A stretch of DNA of 64,000 nt from Paenibacillus odorifer (GTDB lineage Bacteria; Bacillota; Bacilli; Paenibacillales; Paenibacillaceae). The DNA lies in the NCBI RefSeq assembly GCF_000758725.1, contig NZ_CP009428.1:5890001-5954000 (forward strand), written 5' to 3'. The notes beneath the pieces were generated by a model that made no database searches, had not been told where the DNA came from, and was given only the letters and a program-made list of their open reading frames with translations. Shown one piece after another: positions 17,770 to 30,513 of the stretch. The stretch's first letter is position 1. Each line of letters opens with the position of its first letter. The position numbers were made by a program, and so were the translations under genes.

Positions 17770-18708
17770 CTATTTAACTAGCGGGCTTTTAAGTTTTTTA
17801 TTCTTTTTTCGTGTCTCAGATACTGCGTAGATCACAAGTCCAATTACTGTGGCTACATAAGGAAGAGTAGCGATTAGCTCCGCAGGAATCTTCAACACCT
17901 GTAGAGCATTCGACAATGCATCTGCAGTACCAAATAATAAAGAGGTCAGCGCCGTGCCTACGGTCGTACTTCTTCCCATCGACTCAGCGGCAATGGCAAT
18001 CCAGCCCCGGCCAGCGATCATATCGCGGGTAAACAGTGACAAATACCCCATCGACATATAAGCACCGCCTAAACCGGCAAAAAATCCGCTAAGCAGCAAA
18101 GCCATATACTGTATTTTCACAACACTTACACCCACGGATTGAGCCGCATGTGGATTTTCGCCCACTGAACGAATGCGCAGTCCAAGCGGTGTACGATTTA
18201 ATAGATAGTAGACAACAAACACAGCCAATATAGAAACATACGTCAGAATGTGATGCCCCGATAAAATAGGTCCAAGCACCGGGATATCCTTCAACAAAGG
18301 AATCTGGACACTAGGCAAAACTTTACTCGCCAGAGAAGTGGAAGAACCCTTGTCGCCACTAAGCAGATAGAGGATAAACACAGTTCCTCCCGAAGCGAAC
18401 ATATTAATGGCCACACCCCCGAGAATGATATGTGTTTTGAATTTCAGGGTGAAAAAAGCTAATATTCCAGCGATCAATGTTCCAGACAGCACCGCCCCAA
18501 GCAGACCTACCCACGCGCTATGCGTATAGCTGCTTATGATGACACCCGCTAAAGCGGCAACAAGCATGATGCCCTCCATCCCAATGTTAATGATCCCTGC
18601 ACGGTTGGAGATGAGTGCGCCGAGCGCGGCGAACAGAATCGGAGTCGTCACGCGAAGGACAGAGAACGCAAAGTCAGTTGTAAAAATTACATCAAACAAA
18701 CTATTCAC
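17770..18708 (-). CDS. nupQ: Nucleoside ABC transporter permease (NupQ-like)
   Basis: A 312-residue permease of the branched-chain-amino-acid/BMP family, with about nine hydrophobic helices and the motif NIGMEGIMLVAALAG near residue 42 that is typical of these nucleoside permeases. It starts at GTG 18708, overlapping the preceding permease stop (GTGA); AAGGAGGCG lies just before. Together with the 18705-19751 product it would form the heteromeric channel. Gene order lipoprotein-ATPase-permease-permease matches nupNOPQ; substrate specificity (guanosine in Bacillus) is inferred only. Confidence 0.88.
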   Translation of the reverse strand: MNSLFDVIFTTDFAFSVLRVTTPILFAALGALISNRAGIINIGMEGIMLVAALAGVIISSYTHSAWVGLLGAVLSGTLIAGILAFFTLKFKTHIILGGVAINMFASGGTVFILYLLSGDKGSSTSLASKVLPSVQIPLLKDIPVLGPILSGHHILTYVSILAVFVVYYLLNRTPLGLRIRSVGENPHAAQSVGVSVVKIQYMALLLSGFFAGLGGAYMSMGYLSLFTRDMIAGRGWIAIAAESMGRSTTVGTALTSLLFGTADALSNALQVLKIPAELIATLPYVATVIGLVIYAVSETRKKNKKLKSPLVK

Positions 18709-19751
18709 GCTTCCTTCGCCTCCTTCAAGAGCATCCGATTTTTCCAGAACTTCAGAAATTGCTCAGCCGAAATCAGAAGAATGATAATTGCCTGTATAAT
18801 TGAGATCATCTCTGAAGGTACATCAGACAGACGCGCCATCATGTCAGCCCCAATTCGAATGTACGCTAGGAACAATGCAGAGCCGATTACGGACAGCGGA
18901 TTATTTTTGGCTAACATCGCTACAAGGGCACCATCCAAACCATAACCAGGCAGTGACGTCCATTGGAAACGGTTATACATCCCCAGCACTTCTACGGAAC
19001 CCCCCATACCTGCGATAAAACCTGCAATCAAGTGAACGAGAATAATAACCTTGGCTGTCTTCATACCGGAATAACGGGCAAAGTCCCGGTTGATGCCTGT
19101 CATGCGCAGCTCATATCCCCATTTCGTTTTGTATAGGAATAGATGAGCTGCAATAATAAGCACGATAACGATAATAAGACCGGTATGAATACGGGTACCG
19201 GAGACCATTTTACTCAGCAGTGCCGTTTTCTCGAATTTGTAGGATACATTGGCAAAAGCTTTAGCATCACGTAGATGATAGTTCAGTAGGTATAACCCTA
19301 CTCCGAACAAAATATTATTGAACATTAAGGATGTAACCAACTCATTAGCATTCCATTTTGCCTTCAGAATACCAGGTATTGCCGAGAGCAAGGCTCCTAC
19401 AATTGAACCTGCAGCAATAGCTACCATCGGATGCAGCCAGCCGTCCAACGTTAAATGAATAGCCAATACGGAAGTTACAACACCGGAGAAATAAAAAATC
19501 CCCTCAGCTCCCAGGTTGAACATATTGGCTCGAAACAACAAGGATACTGCCAACCCAGTGAACATGAGCGGAATCGCCATCTCAATCACATTACCAATAT
19601 GACCTTTACTGGATAACGGCTCTAATAGGAATATACCAATCGTCTTCACAGGCTGATTACTGACCAAAGAGATGATCAGAAAGGCAATAGCGAGTGCAAT
19701 AACGATTACCGCCGATGTTCGAATGTACTCAAAATATTTAACTTTAAACAT
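18705..19751 (-). CDS. nupP: Nucleoside ABC transporter permease (NupP-like)
   Basis: A 348-residue permease with about nine to ten hydrophobic helices and the family motif NLGAEGIFYFSGVVTS (about 78-93), equivalent to the one in the sister permease. It overlaps the ATPase gene by 8 bases at its start and the next permease by 4 at its end, so the genes are tightly coupled. It forms half of the membrane channel for nucleoside import. Confidence 0.9.
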   Translation of the reverse strand: MFKVKYFEYIRTSAVIVIALAIAFLIISLVSNQPVKTIGIFLLEPLSSKGHIGNVIEMAIPLMFTGLAVSLLFRANMFNLGAEGIFYFSGVVTSVLAIHLTLDGWLHPMVAIAAGSIVGALLSAIPGILKAKWNANELVTSLMFNNILFGVGLYLLNYHLRDAKAFANVSYKFEKTALLSKMVSGTRIHTGLIIVIVLIIAAHLFLYKTKWGYELRMTGINRDFARYSGMKTAKVIILVHLIAGFIAGMGGSVEVLGMYNRFQWTSLPGYGLDGALVAMLAKNNPLSVIGSALFLAYIRIGADMMARLSDVPSEMISIIQAIIILLISAEQFLKFWKNRMLLKEAKEA

Positions 19752-21306
19752 GATTTACGGCCCTCCCGATGTGCTCCTCGTCCTGTCGATGAATCCCCAG
19801 CATATAAAGACCTAATTCTTCCTCACTAACCTTAGATGGCTCCTCGAAAAAGGCAACAATCTTACCCTCGTACATTACTAACAGACTATCGCTGATCTCC
19901 AAGATCTCATTCAAATCTGCCGACACTAGCAAAATCGCGCAATCGTCTGAACGTAATTCCAACAACTTTTGATGTATGAACTGGGCTGCGCCTATATCCA
20001 CACCCCGTGTCGGCTGTTCTGCAATAAGCAGCTGCGGTTCAGTCGAACACTCTCTAGCTACGACTACCTTCTGCATGTTACCACCTGACAACATTCCTAT
20101 GGGCTGAGAAGGTCCTGAACAGCGGACTTTAAATTCCTCTACAAGGGATACTGCTAGCTTGGCAATTCGTGAGCCATTCAAAAAAAGACCTTTATTCATT
20201 GCTTTTGTACGATACTGAGTAGATAGCAGATTATCAGCTATACTTGCCTCACTAGCGATCCCTTGCCGCATCCGATCCTCCGGTATATAGGAAACGCCTA
20301 GCTTACGAATATCCAAAATATCCGATTCACGGATATCCTTTCCCTTCACTAGTACAGAGCCCTGACTTGAGACACCTCTCAAGCTACCTGTAAGAGCTTC
20401 AATGAGCTGTGTCTGCCCGTTGCCTTCTACACCAGCAATCCCAACGATCTGCCCACCACGTACCGCAAAATTGATATCCGACAATAATGCTTTGCCATCT
20501 GCATCATTCACACTGAGTCCCTGCACCGTTAGTACTGGCTCACTAACAGCCAGAATCTCTTTGTCATATTTCAGCACGACGTCTCTGCCGACCATTAGTC
20601 GCGAGATTTCCTGTTCTGTCACATCCTGTGTTTGAAAAACACCTTCACTACGGCCGCTGCGCATAATCGTAATTCTGTCGCAAATCGCTTTGACTTCCTT
20701 TAATTTGTGCGAAATAAAAACTATCGTATGACCCTGTTCCCTTAATTGCTTAAGCTCGCGGAACAATTCCTCTGTTTCCTGTGGAGTCAACACCGCAGTC
20801 GGCTCATCAAGCACCAGAATTTTCGCACCACGCAGCAGCGCCTTAAGAATCTCAACCTTTTGCTTCATCCCAACTGTAAGATCCTCTACTTTTGCTTTAG
20901 GATCCACGGCCAGATTGTATTTCCTTGCGGTCTCTTCCGTCATGCGCACAGCCTCGGCATAATTAATGCCAACTCCTCTGCGCGGCTCCATACCCAGCAC
21001 CATATTCTCTGCCACCGTAAAAGAAGGTACCAACATGAAATGCTGATGGACCATGCCGATGCCTCTATCAATGGCGTCCTGAGCGGATTGCAGCTTTACT
21101 TTTTCACCCTTGATATAGATCTCGCCTTCACTTGGCTCTTCCATGCCGAACATAATCTTCATTAAAGTCGATTTACCAGCACCGTTCTCACCTGCAATCG
21201 CATGTATTTCTCCCTCACGTAAAGAAAAATGCACGTCTTTATTTGCAACGACGCCATTGGGATATACCTTGGTAATTCCCCGCATTTCCAGCAGAGCTTT
21301 GTACAT
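19744..21306 (-). CDS. nupO: Nucleoside ABC transporter ATPase with two ATP-binding domains (NupO-like)
   Basis: A 520-residue double ATPase like those of sugar and nucleoside importers. Domain 1 has Walker A GENGAGKST, Walker B ILVLDEPTAVLT and signature-like LTVGMKQKVEILKAL; domain 2 has GVEGNGQTQ in place of a normal Walker A, signature LSGGNMQKVVVARE and IAEQPTRGVD. The degenerate second P-loop is usual in this family. I take ATG 21306 (MYKALLEMRG) as start; TTG 21315 is an alternative. It energises the two permeases encoded next. Confidence 0.93.
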   Translation of the reverse strand: MYKALLEMRGITKVYPNGVVANKDVHFSLREGEIHAIAGENGAGKSTLMKIMFGMEEPSEGEIYIKGEKVKLQSAQDAIDRGIGMVHQHFMLVPSFTVAENMVLGMEPRRGVGINYAEAVRMTEETARKYNLAVDPKAKVEDLTVGMKQKVEILKALLRGAKILVLDEPTAVLTPQETEELFRELKQLREQGHTIVFISHKLKEVKAICDRITIMRSGRSEGVFQTQDVTEQEISRLMVGRDVVLKYDKEILAVSEPVLTVQGLSVNDADGKALLSDINFAVRGGQIVGIAGVEGNGQTQLIEALTGSLRGVSSQGSVLVKGKDIRESDILDIRKLGVSYIPEDRMRQGIASEASIADNLLSTQYRTKAMNKGLFLNGSRIAKLAVSLVEEFKVRCSGPSQPIGMLSGGNMQKVVVARECSTEPQLLIAEQPTRGVDIGAAQFIHQKLLELRSDDCAILLVSADLNEILEISDSLLVMYEGKIVAFFEEPSKVSEEELGLYMLGIHRQDEEHIGRAVNHV

Positions 21307-21423
21307 AGGTCTCAACGCCTTTCAACTTGGAGGTCTGCAAAAATATACAGCTGGAATTCCCCTGACTAGAAGAATCTCCAACTGTAGGTTTAACTCTATA
21401 GAGCTGATCTTAAGATTTAAAGC

Positions 21424-22563
21424 TTAAGGCTTAACTGCGTTACGAATAGCTTCTACCTCTGCGGTTTCCATCCCCATCGCATTATCCACTTTAATTTCTT
21501 TATTGATCAGCTTTTGCTTCACTTCTTCAACCTTGGCCTGAAGATCAGCCGGGAATACATTTTTATAAATATCATTCTCAGCAATACCTACACCATCATC
21601 TACAAAGCTCAACACATCACGTTTGCCCATTTCTAGCGTTCCCTCTTGCAATCTCTTCACTGCACCTAGAATAGCCGTATCAATCTTTTTAATAGATGAA
21701 GTAACGATTAGATTTGCTTTTTCACTATCCGTATCGTTAATCAACATTGCCTGATCGGAGTCTACACCGATTGCATATTTTTTCTTTTCTTTAGCTGCGT
21801 CAAAGATCCCAAGACCTGTACCCCCAGCCACGTTAAAAATAACATCCACGCCGGAGTTATATTGAATTAGAGACAGCTCCTTACCTTTTGCCGGGTTAAC
21901 AAAATCACCAGCGTACGACACAGCCACTTTTACATCAGGATCAACATACTGAGCACCTTGAATGTAACCGACCAAGAAAGCATTAATCCCCGGAATATCC
22001 ATACCGCCCACAAACCCAATCACATTCTCAGGGGTAGCATTCGGCATATCCGATTGTGTAGCTAATGCTGCTACGGCACCTGCCAAGAAAGATACTTCAT
22101 TTGTCGCATAAGACATGTTGTACATGTTATCTGGTGCTTCATCGATGTCGGTATCATAATTAATGAATTTTTTGTCTGGATACAATTCTGCCGTTGCATT
22201 AAACATCTCAGTAATTTCAGAACCGCCAGAAATAATTACATCCCAATCCTCGGAAGCGATATCGTTAAATGTTGGCTCCCATTTCGTTTTATCAACGCCC
22301 ATTTCAACAACCTTTGTTACTGCACCTAGTTCATCCTTAACCTTTTGCAAGCCGTTATTAGCGGAATCAAAAAATGATTTATCCCCAAGTGTCCCCGGAA
22401 TCAGCAATACAACCTTGAGTTTATCCCCTGAACCTGTTTCTCCACCCTCAGCAGCGTTTGATCCAGTATTCGCAGAAGAACCGTTATTGGACGTGTTATT
22501 CCCACATGCTGTGACCAGAACCATCACCATTAATAACAACAAAGAAAGAACTTTTTTATTCAT
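21424..22563 (-). CDS. nupN: BMP-family nucleoside-binding lipoprotein (NupN-like)
   Basis: A 379-residue lipoprotein of the basic membrane protein (BMP/PnrA) family. The signal MNKKVLSLLLLMVMVLVTAC has the lipobox VTAC, followed by a Ser/Asn/Gly-rich linker (about 22-47). The core has family motifs LLIPGTLGDKSFFDSA and VGFVGGMDIPGINAFLVGY. These proteins catch purine nucleosides outside the cell for the importer encoded downstream. First gene of the operon, 109 bases before the ATPase gene; AGGGGTGG precedes the ATG. Confidence 0.92.
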   Translation of the reverse strand: MNKKVLSLLLLMVMVLVTACGNNTSNNGSSANTGSNAAEGGETGSGDKLKVVLLIPGTLGDKSFFDSANNGLQKVKDELGAVTKVVEMGVDKTKWEPTFNDIASEDWDVIISGGSEITEMFNATAELYPDKKFINYDTDIDEAPDNMYNMSYATNEVSFLAGAVAALATQSDMPNATPENVIGFVGGMDIPGINAFLVGYIQGAQYVDPDVKVAVSYAGDFVNPAKGKELSLIQYNSGVDVIFNVAGGTGLGIFDAAKEKKKYAIGVDSDQAMLINDTDSEKANLIVTSSIKKIDTAILGAVKRLQEGTLEMGKRDVLSFVDDGVGIAENDIYKNVFPADLQAKVEEVKQKLINKEIKVDNAMGMETAEVEAIRNAVKP

Positions 22564-22892
22564 TACTCTATTCCACCCCTAATTTTAGTTGGTTAGTAAT
22601 CCGGCAGAATCCCCATCTTCACCCATTGTATAATTCACGGTTCAAATGGAAATTCTCTTTTTTCCAAATAAAGTATCATTAAAAGTAATAAATTTAACGT
22701 TTAGGCTCAAAAATAGCAATAAAAATACCATTATTATTAATAATCCGCTTTATTTCCGAACGAGATGGCCAGTCAGGTTGCGAACTTTCGGATTTATTGA
22801 TACGATCATAACAAATATTATTAAAAATAATTATATGATTTCGGTCATAGTTTTGTACGATTCGGCTAAAACATAAGTATTGGAGGATCATC
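22564..22892. promoter_or_regulatory. Divergent control region with two facing PurBox-like sites
   Basis: AT-rich region between nupN (left) and the AraC gene (right). ATTTCCGAACGAG at 22752-22764 and, on the other strand, AAATCCGAAAGTT at 22783-22795 each resemble the PurR box AWWWCCGAACWWT (about 11 of 13 positions) and face each other across 18 bases. A possible promoter toward the AraC gene is TTGATA (22797) with TATTAA 16 bases later. No purine riboswitch core is seen. Confidence 0.4.
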
Positions 22893-23648
22893 ATGGATCG
22901 TGTTCTATATATTGTAAGTGCCACACATGAGCTAAATACTTATATCCCTCCACACCAGCATGAATGCTACGAACTGGTCTATTATTTACAGGGGGTAGGG
23001 ACAACCAATGTTGGCCCACGAAGTTACCATTTTCGCTCCTCTTCTTTCGCGCTTGTGCCACCCAATCATAAACATGACGAGCACCACCGTGAGGATGCAA
23101 ATGTATTATTTGTAGGCTTCCACTCGGAACACCCTAATATGAGTAATCTGCTCGGCGTATATGAAGATGATAAAGATCAGACCGTTCTTCAAATCCTGCT
23201 GCGAATGAAAGCAGAGTTTACACGCAAGCAAGACGGATTCTCTGAGCTTCTAAACCTACAAATGAGCGAGATTACCGTCCATCTTATGAGGCTTCTTAGT
23301 GCCTCTGGATATCAATCCCCATCAGAAGATCGAGTACAATATGTCCTTAATTATATGAATGAGCATTATCGCCATAAATTGTCCGTCGAAACACTATCAG
23401 AAATGTCCGGATATAGCTACGATCGTTTTCGCCATCTATTTAAAGAACGTTTCGGGTCTTCACCCCTGCGGTATTTGCTGTTAAAACGCCTGGATTATGC
23501 AAAATCTCTATTACGTCATACTCAGATGCAAATCTCTGAAGTATCTGCTGCTGCAGGTTTTGTGAACGATGCCCAATTCTGCAATATGTTTAAACGAGAA
23601 ATAGGTCATACCCCGCGAGCATTCCGCATTAATAATCAATCAGGTTAA
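22893..23648 (+). CDS. AraC-family transcriptional regulator
   Basis: A 251-residue regulator: N-terminal cupin-type sensor domain with HxH residues (YIPPHQHECYELVYYLQG, about 15-32) and C-terminal double helix-turn-helix (about 150-247) containing LSVETLSEMSGYSYDRF and ISEVSAAAGFVNDAQF. TTGGAGGATC lies in front of the ATG. It is divergent from the nucleoside import operon and so is the likely local regulator of it, sensing a sugar or nucleoside-derived compound; this is inference from position. Confidence 0.92.
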   Translation: MDRVLYIVSATHELNTYIPPHQHECYELVYYLQGVGTTNVGPRSYHFRSSSFALVPPNHKHDEHHREDANVLFVGFHSEHPNMSNLLGVYEDDKDQTVLQILLRMKAEFTRKQDGFSELLNLQMSEITVHLMRLLSASGYQSPSEDRVQYVLNYMNEHYRHKLSVETLSEMSGYSYDRFRHLFKERFGSSPLRYLLLKRLDYAKSLLRHTQMQISEVSAAAGFVNDAQFCNMFKREIGHTPRAFRINNQSG

Positions 23649-23662
23649 TCACTAATCAGATT

Positions 23663-23706
23663 AAAAAAAGCCGTTGAAATAGAGAAACTCCTCTATTCAA
23701 CGGCTT
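23663..23706 (-). terminator. Second terminator at the end of the rRNA-tRNA operon
   Basis: Long stem AGCCGTTGAA-TAGAG/CTCTA-TTCAACGGCT with a short loop; seven T follow on the minus strand. Also lies after the AraC gene, but on the plus strand no T run follows it. Confidence 0.85.
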
Positions 23707-23731
23707 AATCCTGTAAAACTAAGAACATAAA

Positions 23732-23782
23732 GAAAAAAGGTTAGTAAGATTGCTTATAAAAGCATTCTTACTAACCTTTTTA
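23732..23782. terminator. First terminator of the rRNA-tRNA operon
   Basis: Stem AAAAAGGTTAGTAAGA-TGC paired with its complement across a small loop; T run on both strands. It begins only a few bases after the last tRNA. Confidence 0.9.
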
Positions 23783-23785
23783 AGA

Positions 23786-23864
23786 TACCGGCGAGAGGAC
23801 TCGAACCTCCACGGTTTCCCACTCGATTTTGAGTCGAGCGCGTCTGCCATTCCGCCACGCCGGC
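23786..23864 (-). tRNA. tRNA-Leu (anticodon CAA)
   Basis: Full cloverleaf with long variable arm; anticodon loop CTCAAAA on stem CTCGA/TCGAG reads UUG codons. The 3' CCA is not encoded, unlike its neighbours, and the acceptor ends in a G-U pair. Last tRNA of the operon. Confidence 0.96.
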
Positions 23865-23878
23865 ACATATGAACTAAA

Positions 23879-23952
23879 TGGAGGCGCCACCCAGATTTGA
23901 ACTGGGGATAAAGCTTTTGCAGAGCTTTGCCTTACCACTTGGCTATGGCGCC
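23879..23952 (-). tRNA. tRNA-Cys (anticodon GCA)
   Basis: Acceptor GGCGCCA/TGGCGCC, anticodon loop CTGCAAA, CCA encoded. Confidence 0.97.
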
Positions 23953-23962
23953 ATGTAAATTT

Positions 23963-24037
23963 TGGAGCGGACGACGGGAATCGAACCCGCGACCCTCGCC
24001 TTGGCAAGGCGATGCTCTACCGCTGAGCCACGTCCGC
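23963..24037 (-). tRNA. tRNA-Gly (anticodon GCC)
   Basis: Acceptor GCGGACG/CGTCCGC, anticodon loop TTGCCAA on stem TCGCC/GGCGA, CCA encoded. Confidence 0.97.
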
Positions 24038-24043
24038 ATAAAA

Positions 24044-24118
24044 TGGCTGGGGATATAGGATTCGAACCTATGAGTGACGGAGTCAAAGTCCGTTGCCTTA
24101 CCGCTTGGCTAATCCCCA
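24044..24118 (-). tRNA. tRNA-Gln (anticodon TTG)
   Basis: Acceptor TGGGGAT/ATCCCCA, anticodon loop CTTTGAC on stem ACGGA/TCCGT, CCA encoded. Confidence 0.97.
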
Positions 24119-24137
24119 ATAACATTTTAAAGTAAAA

Positions 24138-24214
24138 TGGGGCGACTGATGGGTCTCGAACCCACGAATGCCGGAACCACAATCCGGTGCGTTAACCCCT
24201 TCGCCACAGTCGCC
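24138..24214 (-). tRNA. tRNA-His copy 2 in transcription order (anticodon GTG)
   Basis: Anticodon loop TTGTGGT on stem CCGGA/TCCGG. The extra 5' G (G-1) that marks tRNA-His is encoded and faces C73. Acceptor positions 1-7 are GCGACTG, paired with CAGTCGC. Near-identical to the tRNA-His at 24257-24333 except for two acceptor base pairs. CCA encoded. Confidence 0.97.
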
Positions 24215-24256
24215 ATATTAAGTTGATATTGTTGCCATTATTCATTTTAAAGAAAA

Positions 24257-24333
24257 TGGGGCGGCCGATGGGTCTCGAACCCACGAATGCCGGAACCACA
24301 ATCCGGTGCGTTAACCCCTTCGCCACGGCCGCC
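24257..24333 (-). tRNA. tRNA-His copy 1 in transcription order (anticodon GTG)
   Basis: Same body as the other tRNA-His; acceptor positions 1-7 are GCGGCCG, paired with CGGCCGC, so pairs 4-69 and 6-67 are G-C and C-G instead of A-U and U-A. G-1 and CCA encoded. Short flanking sequence (CATTTTAAAG) is also shared, pointing to tandem duplication. Confidence 0.97.
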
Positions 24334-24355
24334 ATATTAAACTTTAGAAAGAACT

Positions 24356-24429
24356 TGGCAGGGGCAGCAGGAATTGAACCCACACCAACGGTTTTGGAGA
24401 CCGTTGTTCTACCTTTAAACTATGCCCCT
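24356..24429 (-). tRNA. tRNA-Trp (anticodon CCA)
   Basis: Acceptor AGGGGCA/TGCCCCT, anticodon loop CTCCAAA, CCA encoded at the 3' end. Confidence 0.97.
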
Positions 24430-24435
24430 AAAAAC

Positions 24436-24521
24436 TGGTGGAGGATGATGGATTCGAACCACCGAACACTTACGTGAGCAGATTTACAGTCTGATGCGTT
24501 TGGCCACTTCGCTAATCCTCC
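24436..24521 (-). tRNA. tRNA-Tyr (anticodon GTA)
   Basis: Acceptor GGAGGAT/ATCCTCC, long variable arm, anticodon loop CTGTAAA, CCA encoded. Confidence 0.97.
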
Positions 24522-24526
24522 AAGGA

Positions 24527-24602
<76 letters not shown>

Positions 24603-24630
24603 ATGGCACTCATTCTTTTGTGATGATAAA

Positions 24631-24706
<76 letters not shown>

Positions 24707-24716
24707 ATGATGAAAA

Positions 24717-24794
24717 TGGCGGAACCGACGGGATTCGAACCCGCGATCTCCTGCGTGACAGGCAGGCATGTTAGGCCAACTACACCACGGTTCC
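24717..24794 (-). tRNA. tRNA-Asp (anticodon GTC)
   Basis: Acceptor GGAACCG/CGGTTCC, anticodon loop CTGTCAC on stem CCTGC/GCAGG, CCA encoded. Confidence 0.97.
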
Positions 24795-24816
24795 AAAAGA
24801 TATAATTGCTTAAGTT

Positions 24817-24896
<80 letters not shown>

Positions 24897-24913
24897 TCAG
24901 TAAAAATATGTTA

Positions 24914-24989
24914 TGGTGGAGGCTGAGGGGATCGAACCCCCGACCCTCTGCTTGTAAGGCAGATGCTCTCCCAGCTGAGCTAAGCCTCC
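24914..24989 (-). tRNA. tRNA-Val (anticodon TAC)
   Basis: Acceptor GGAGGCT/AGCCTCC, anticodon loop CTTACAA on stem TCTGC/GCAGA, CCA encoded. Confidence 0.97.
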
Positions 24990-25044
24990 ATAAACAACAA
25001 TTGTTATTGTACCAAAGTCCACTAGGATAAATCAAGTGAAAATT

Positions 25045-25119
25045 TGGTGACCCGTATGGGATTCGAACCCATGTTACCTCCGTGAAAGGGAGGTGTCTTA
25101 ACCCCTTGACCAACGGGCC
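25045..25119 (-). tRNA. tRNA-Glu (anticodon TTC)
   Basis: Acceptor GGCCCGT with ACGGGTC (one G-U), anticodon loop CTTTCAC on stem CCTCC/GGAGG, CCA encoded. Confidence 0.97.
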
Positions 25120-25137
25120 ATACTAATTAAAAATTTG

Positions 25138-25230
25138 TGGCGGAGAGAGAGGGATTCGAACCCTCGAGACGCTTGTGGCGCCTACACGATTTCCAATCGT
25201 GCTCCTTCGGCCAAACTCGGACACCTCTCC
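25138..25230 (-). tRNA. tRNA-Ser (anticodon GGA)
   Basis: Long variable arm, anticodon loop TTGGAAA on stem CACGA/TCGTG, CCA encoded. Only 3 bases separate it from tRNA-Asn. Confidence 0.97.
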
Positions 25231-25233
25231 ATA

Positions 25234-25309
25234 TGGCTCCCCGAACAGGACTCGAACCTGTGACAACTCGATTAACAGTCGAGTGCTCTACCAACTGAGC
25301 TATCAGGGA
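25234..25309 (-). tRNA. tRNA-Asn (anticodon GTT)
   Basis: Acceptor TCCCTGA pairs with TTCGGGG-A (one U-G), anticodon loop CTGTTAA on stem CTCGA/TCGAG, CCA encoded. First tRNA after 23S, about 60 bases downstream of it with no 5S gene between. Confidence 0.97.
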
Positions 25310-25370
25310 ATATTCATACCAGGCTTAATCGCCTGAAAACTGAATCCGAAACGAATTTGCATTCTAAGTA

Positions 25371-30088
<4,718 letters not shown>

Positions 30089-30246
30089 TATTGAAAAGAG
30101 CGATATGCTCATTTTGAAACATCTGACGAGAAAATTAATTCTCTAATTTTGGATTTCACTTACGTGATTTCCTACTCACTCGTTGTTCAGTTTTCAAAGA
30201 TCAAGCCGTTTATTTCGTCGATGTGTTGTTCAGCAGCGACCTTTAT
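30089..30246 (-). other. rRNA operon leader
   Basis: Leader between the rRNA promoter and 16S. It includes a boxA-like antitermination stretch (TGATCTTTGAAAACTGAACA on the minus strand, near 30187-30206), also seen in similar form in the 16S-23S spacer. No 5S gene or tRNA is found here. Confidence 0.7.
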
Positions 30247-30276
30247 AATATATCACAGCACCCTCGTTTTAGTCAA
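30247..30276 (-). promoter_or_regulatory. rRNA operon promoter
   Basis: On the minus strand -35 TTGACT and extended -10 TGA-TATATT are separated by 18 bases, about 160 bases before 16S and just downstream of an A/T-rich stretch (UP-element-like run of A). Only one clear promoter is seen. Confidence 0.75.
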
Positions 30277-30433
30277 CCTTTTTTTTAATTTCTTTTTTCG
30301 GTTGTCTTTCGAATGTTTTCGAAAGCACATCTCTGTGTCAGAGGGACGAGTTATAATTTAACACATGAACAAGGAAAGAGTCAACCATTAATTTTCCTGA
30401 ATAAATATGAGCGTTTCATATTAGTAAACAAAT

Positions 30434-30457
30434 AAAAAAGAGAGTGCTCAGCCTCTC
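30434..30457 (-). terminator. Terminator after ygxA
   Basis: Short stem GAGAG/CTCTC with eight-base loop, followed on the minus strand by six T. Confidence 0.65.
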
Positions 30458-30513
30458 CCTATCCTTGCTCATCTCTCTATAATTAAACATCTTCTACTGT
30501 ATCTAATTCATCT

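Noticed and set aside
30089..30513. 5S rRNA upstream of 16S
   Set aside because: The sequence is leader, promoter and AT-rich spacer, with no 5S-like segments.
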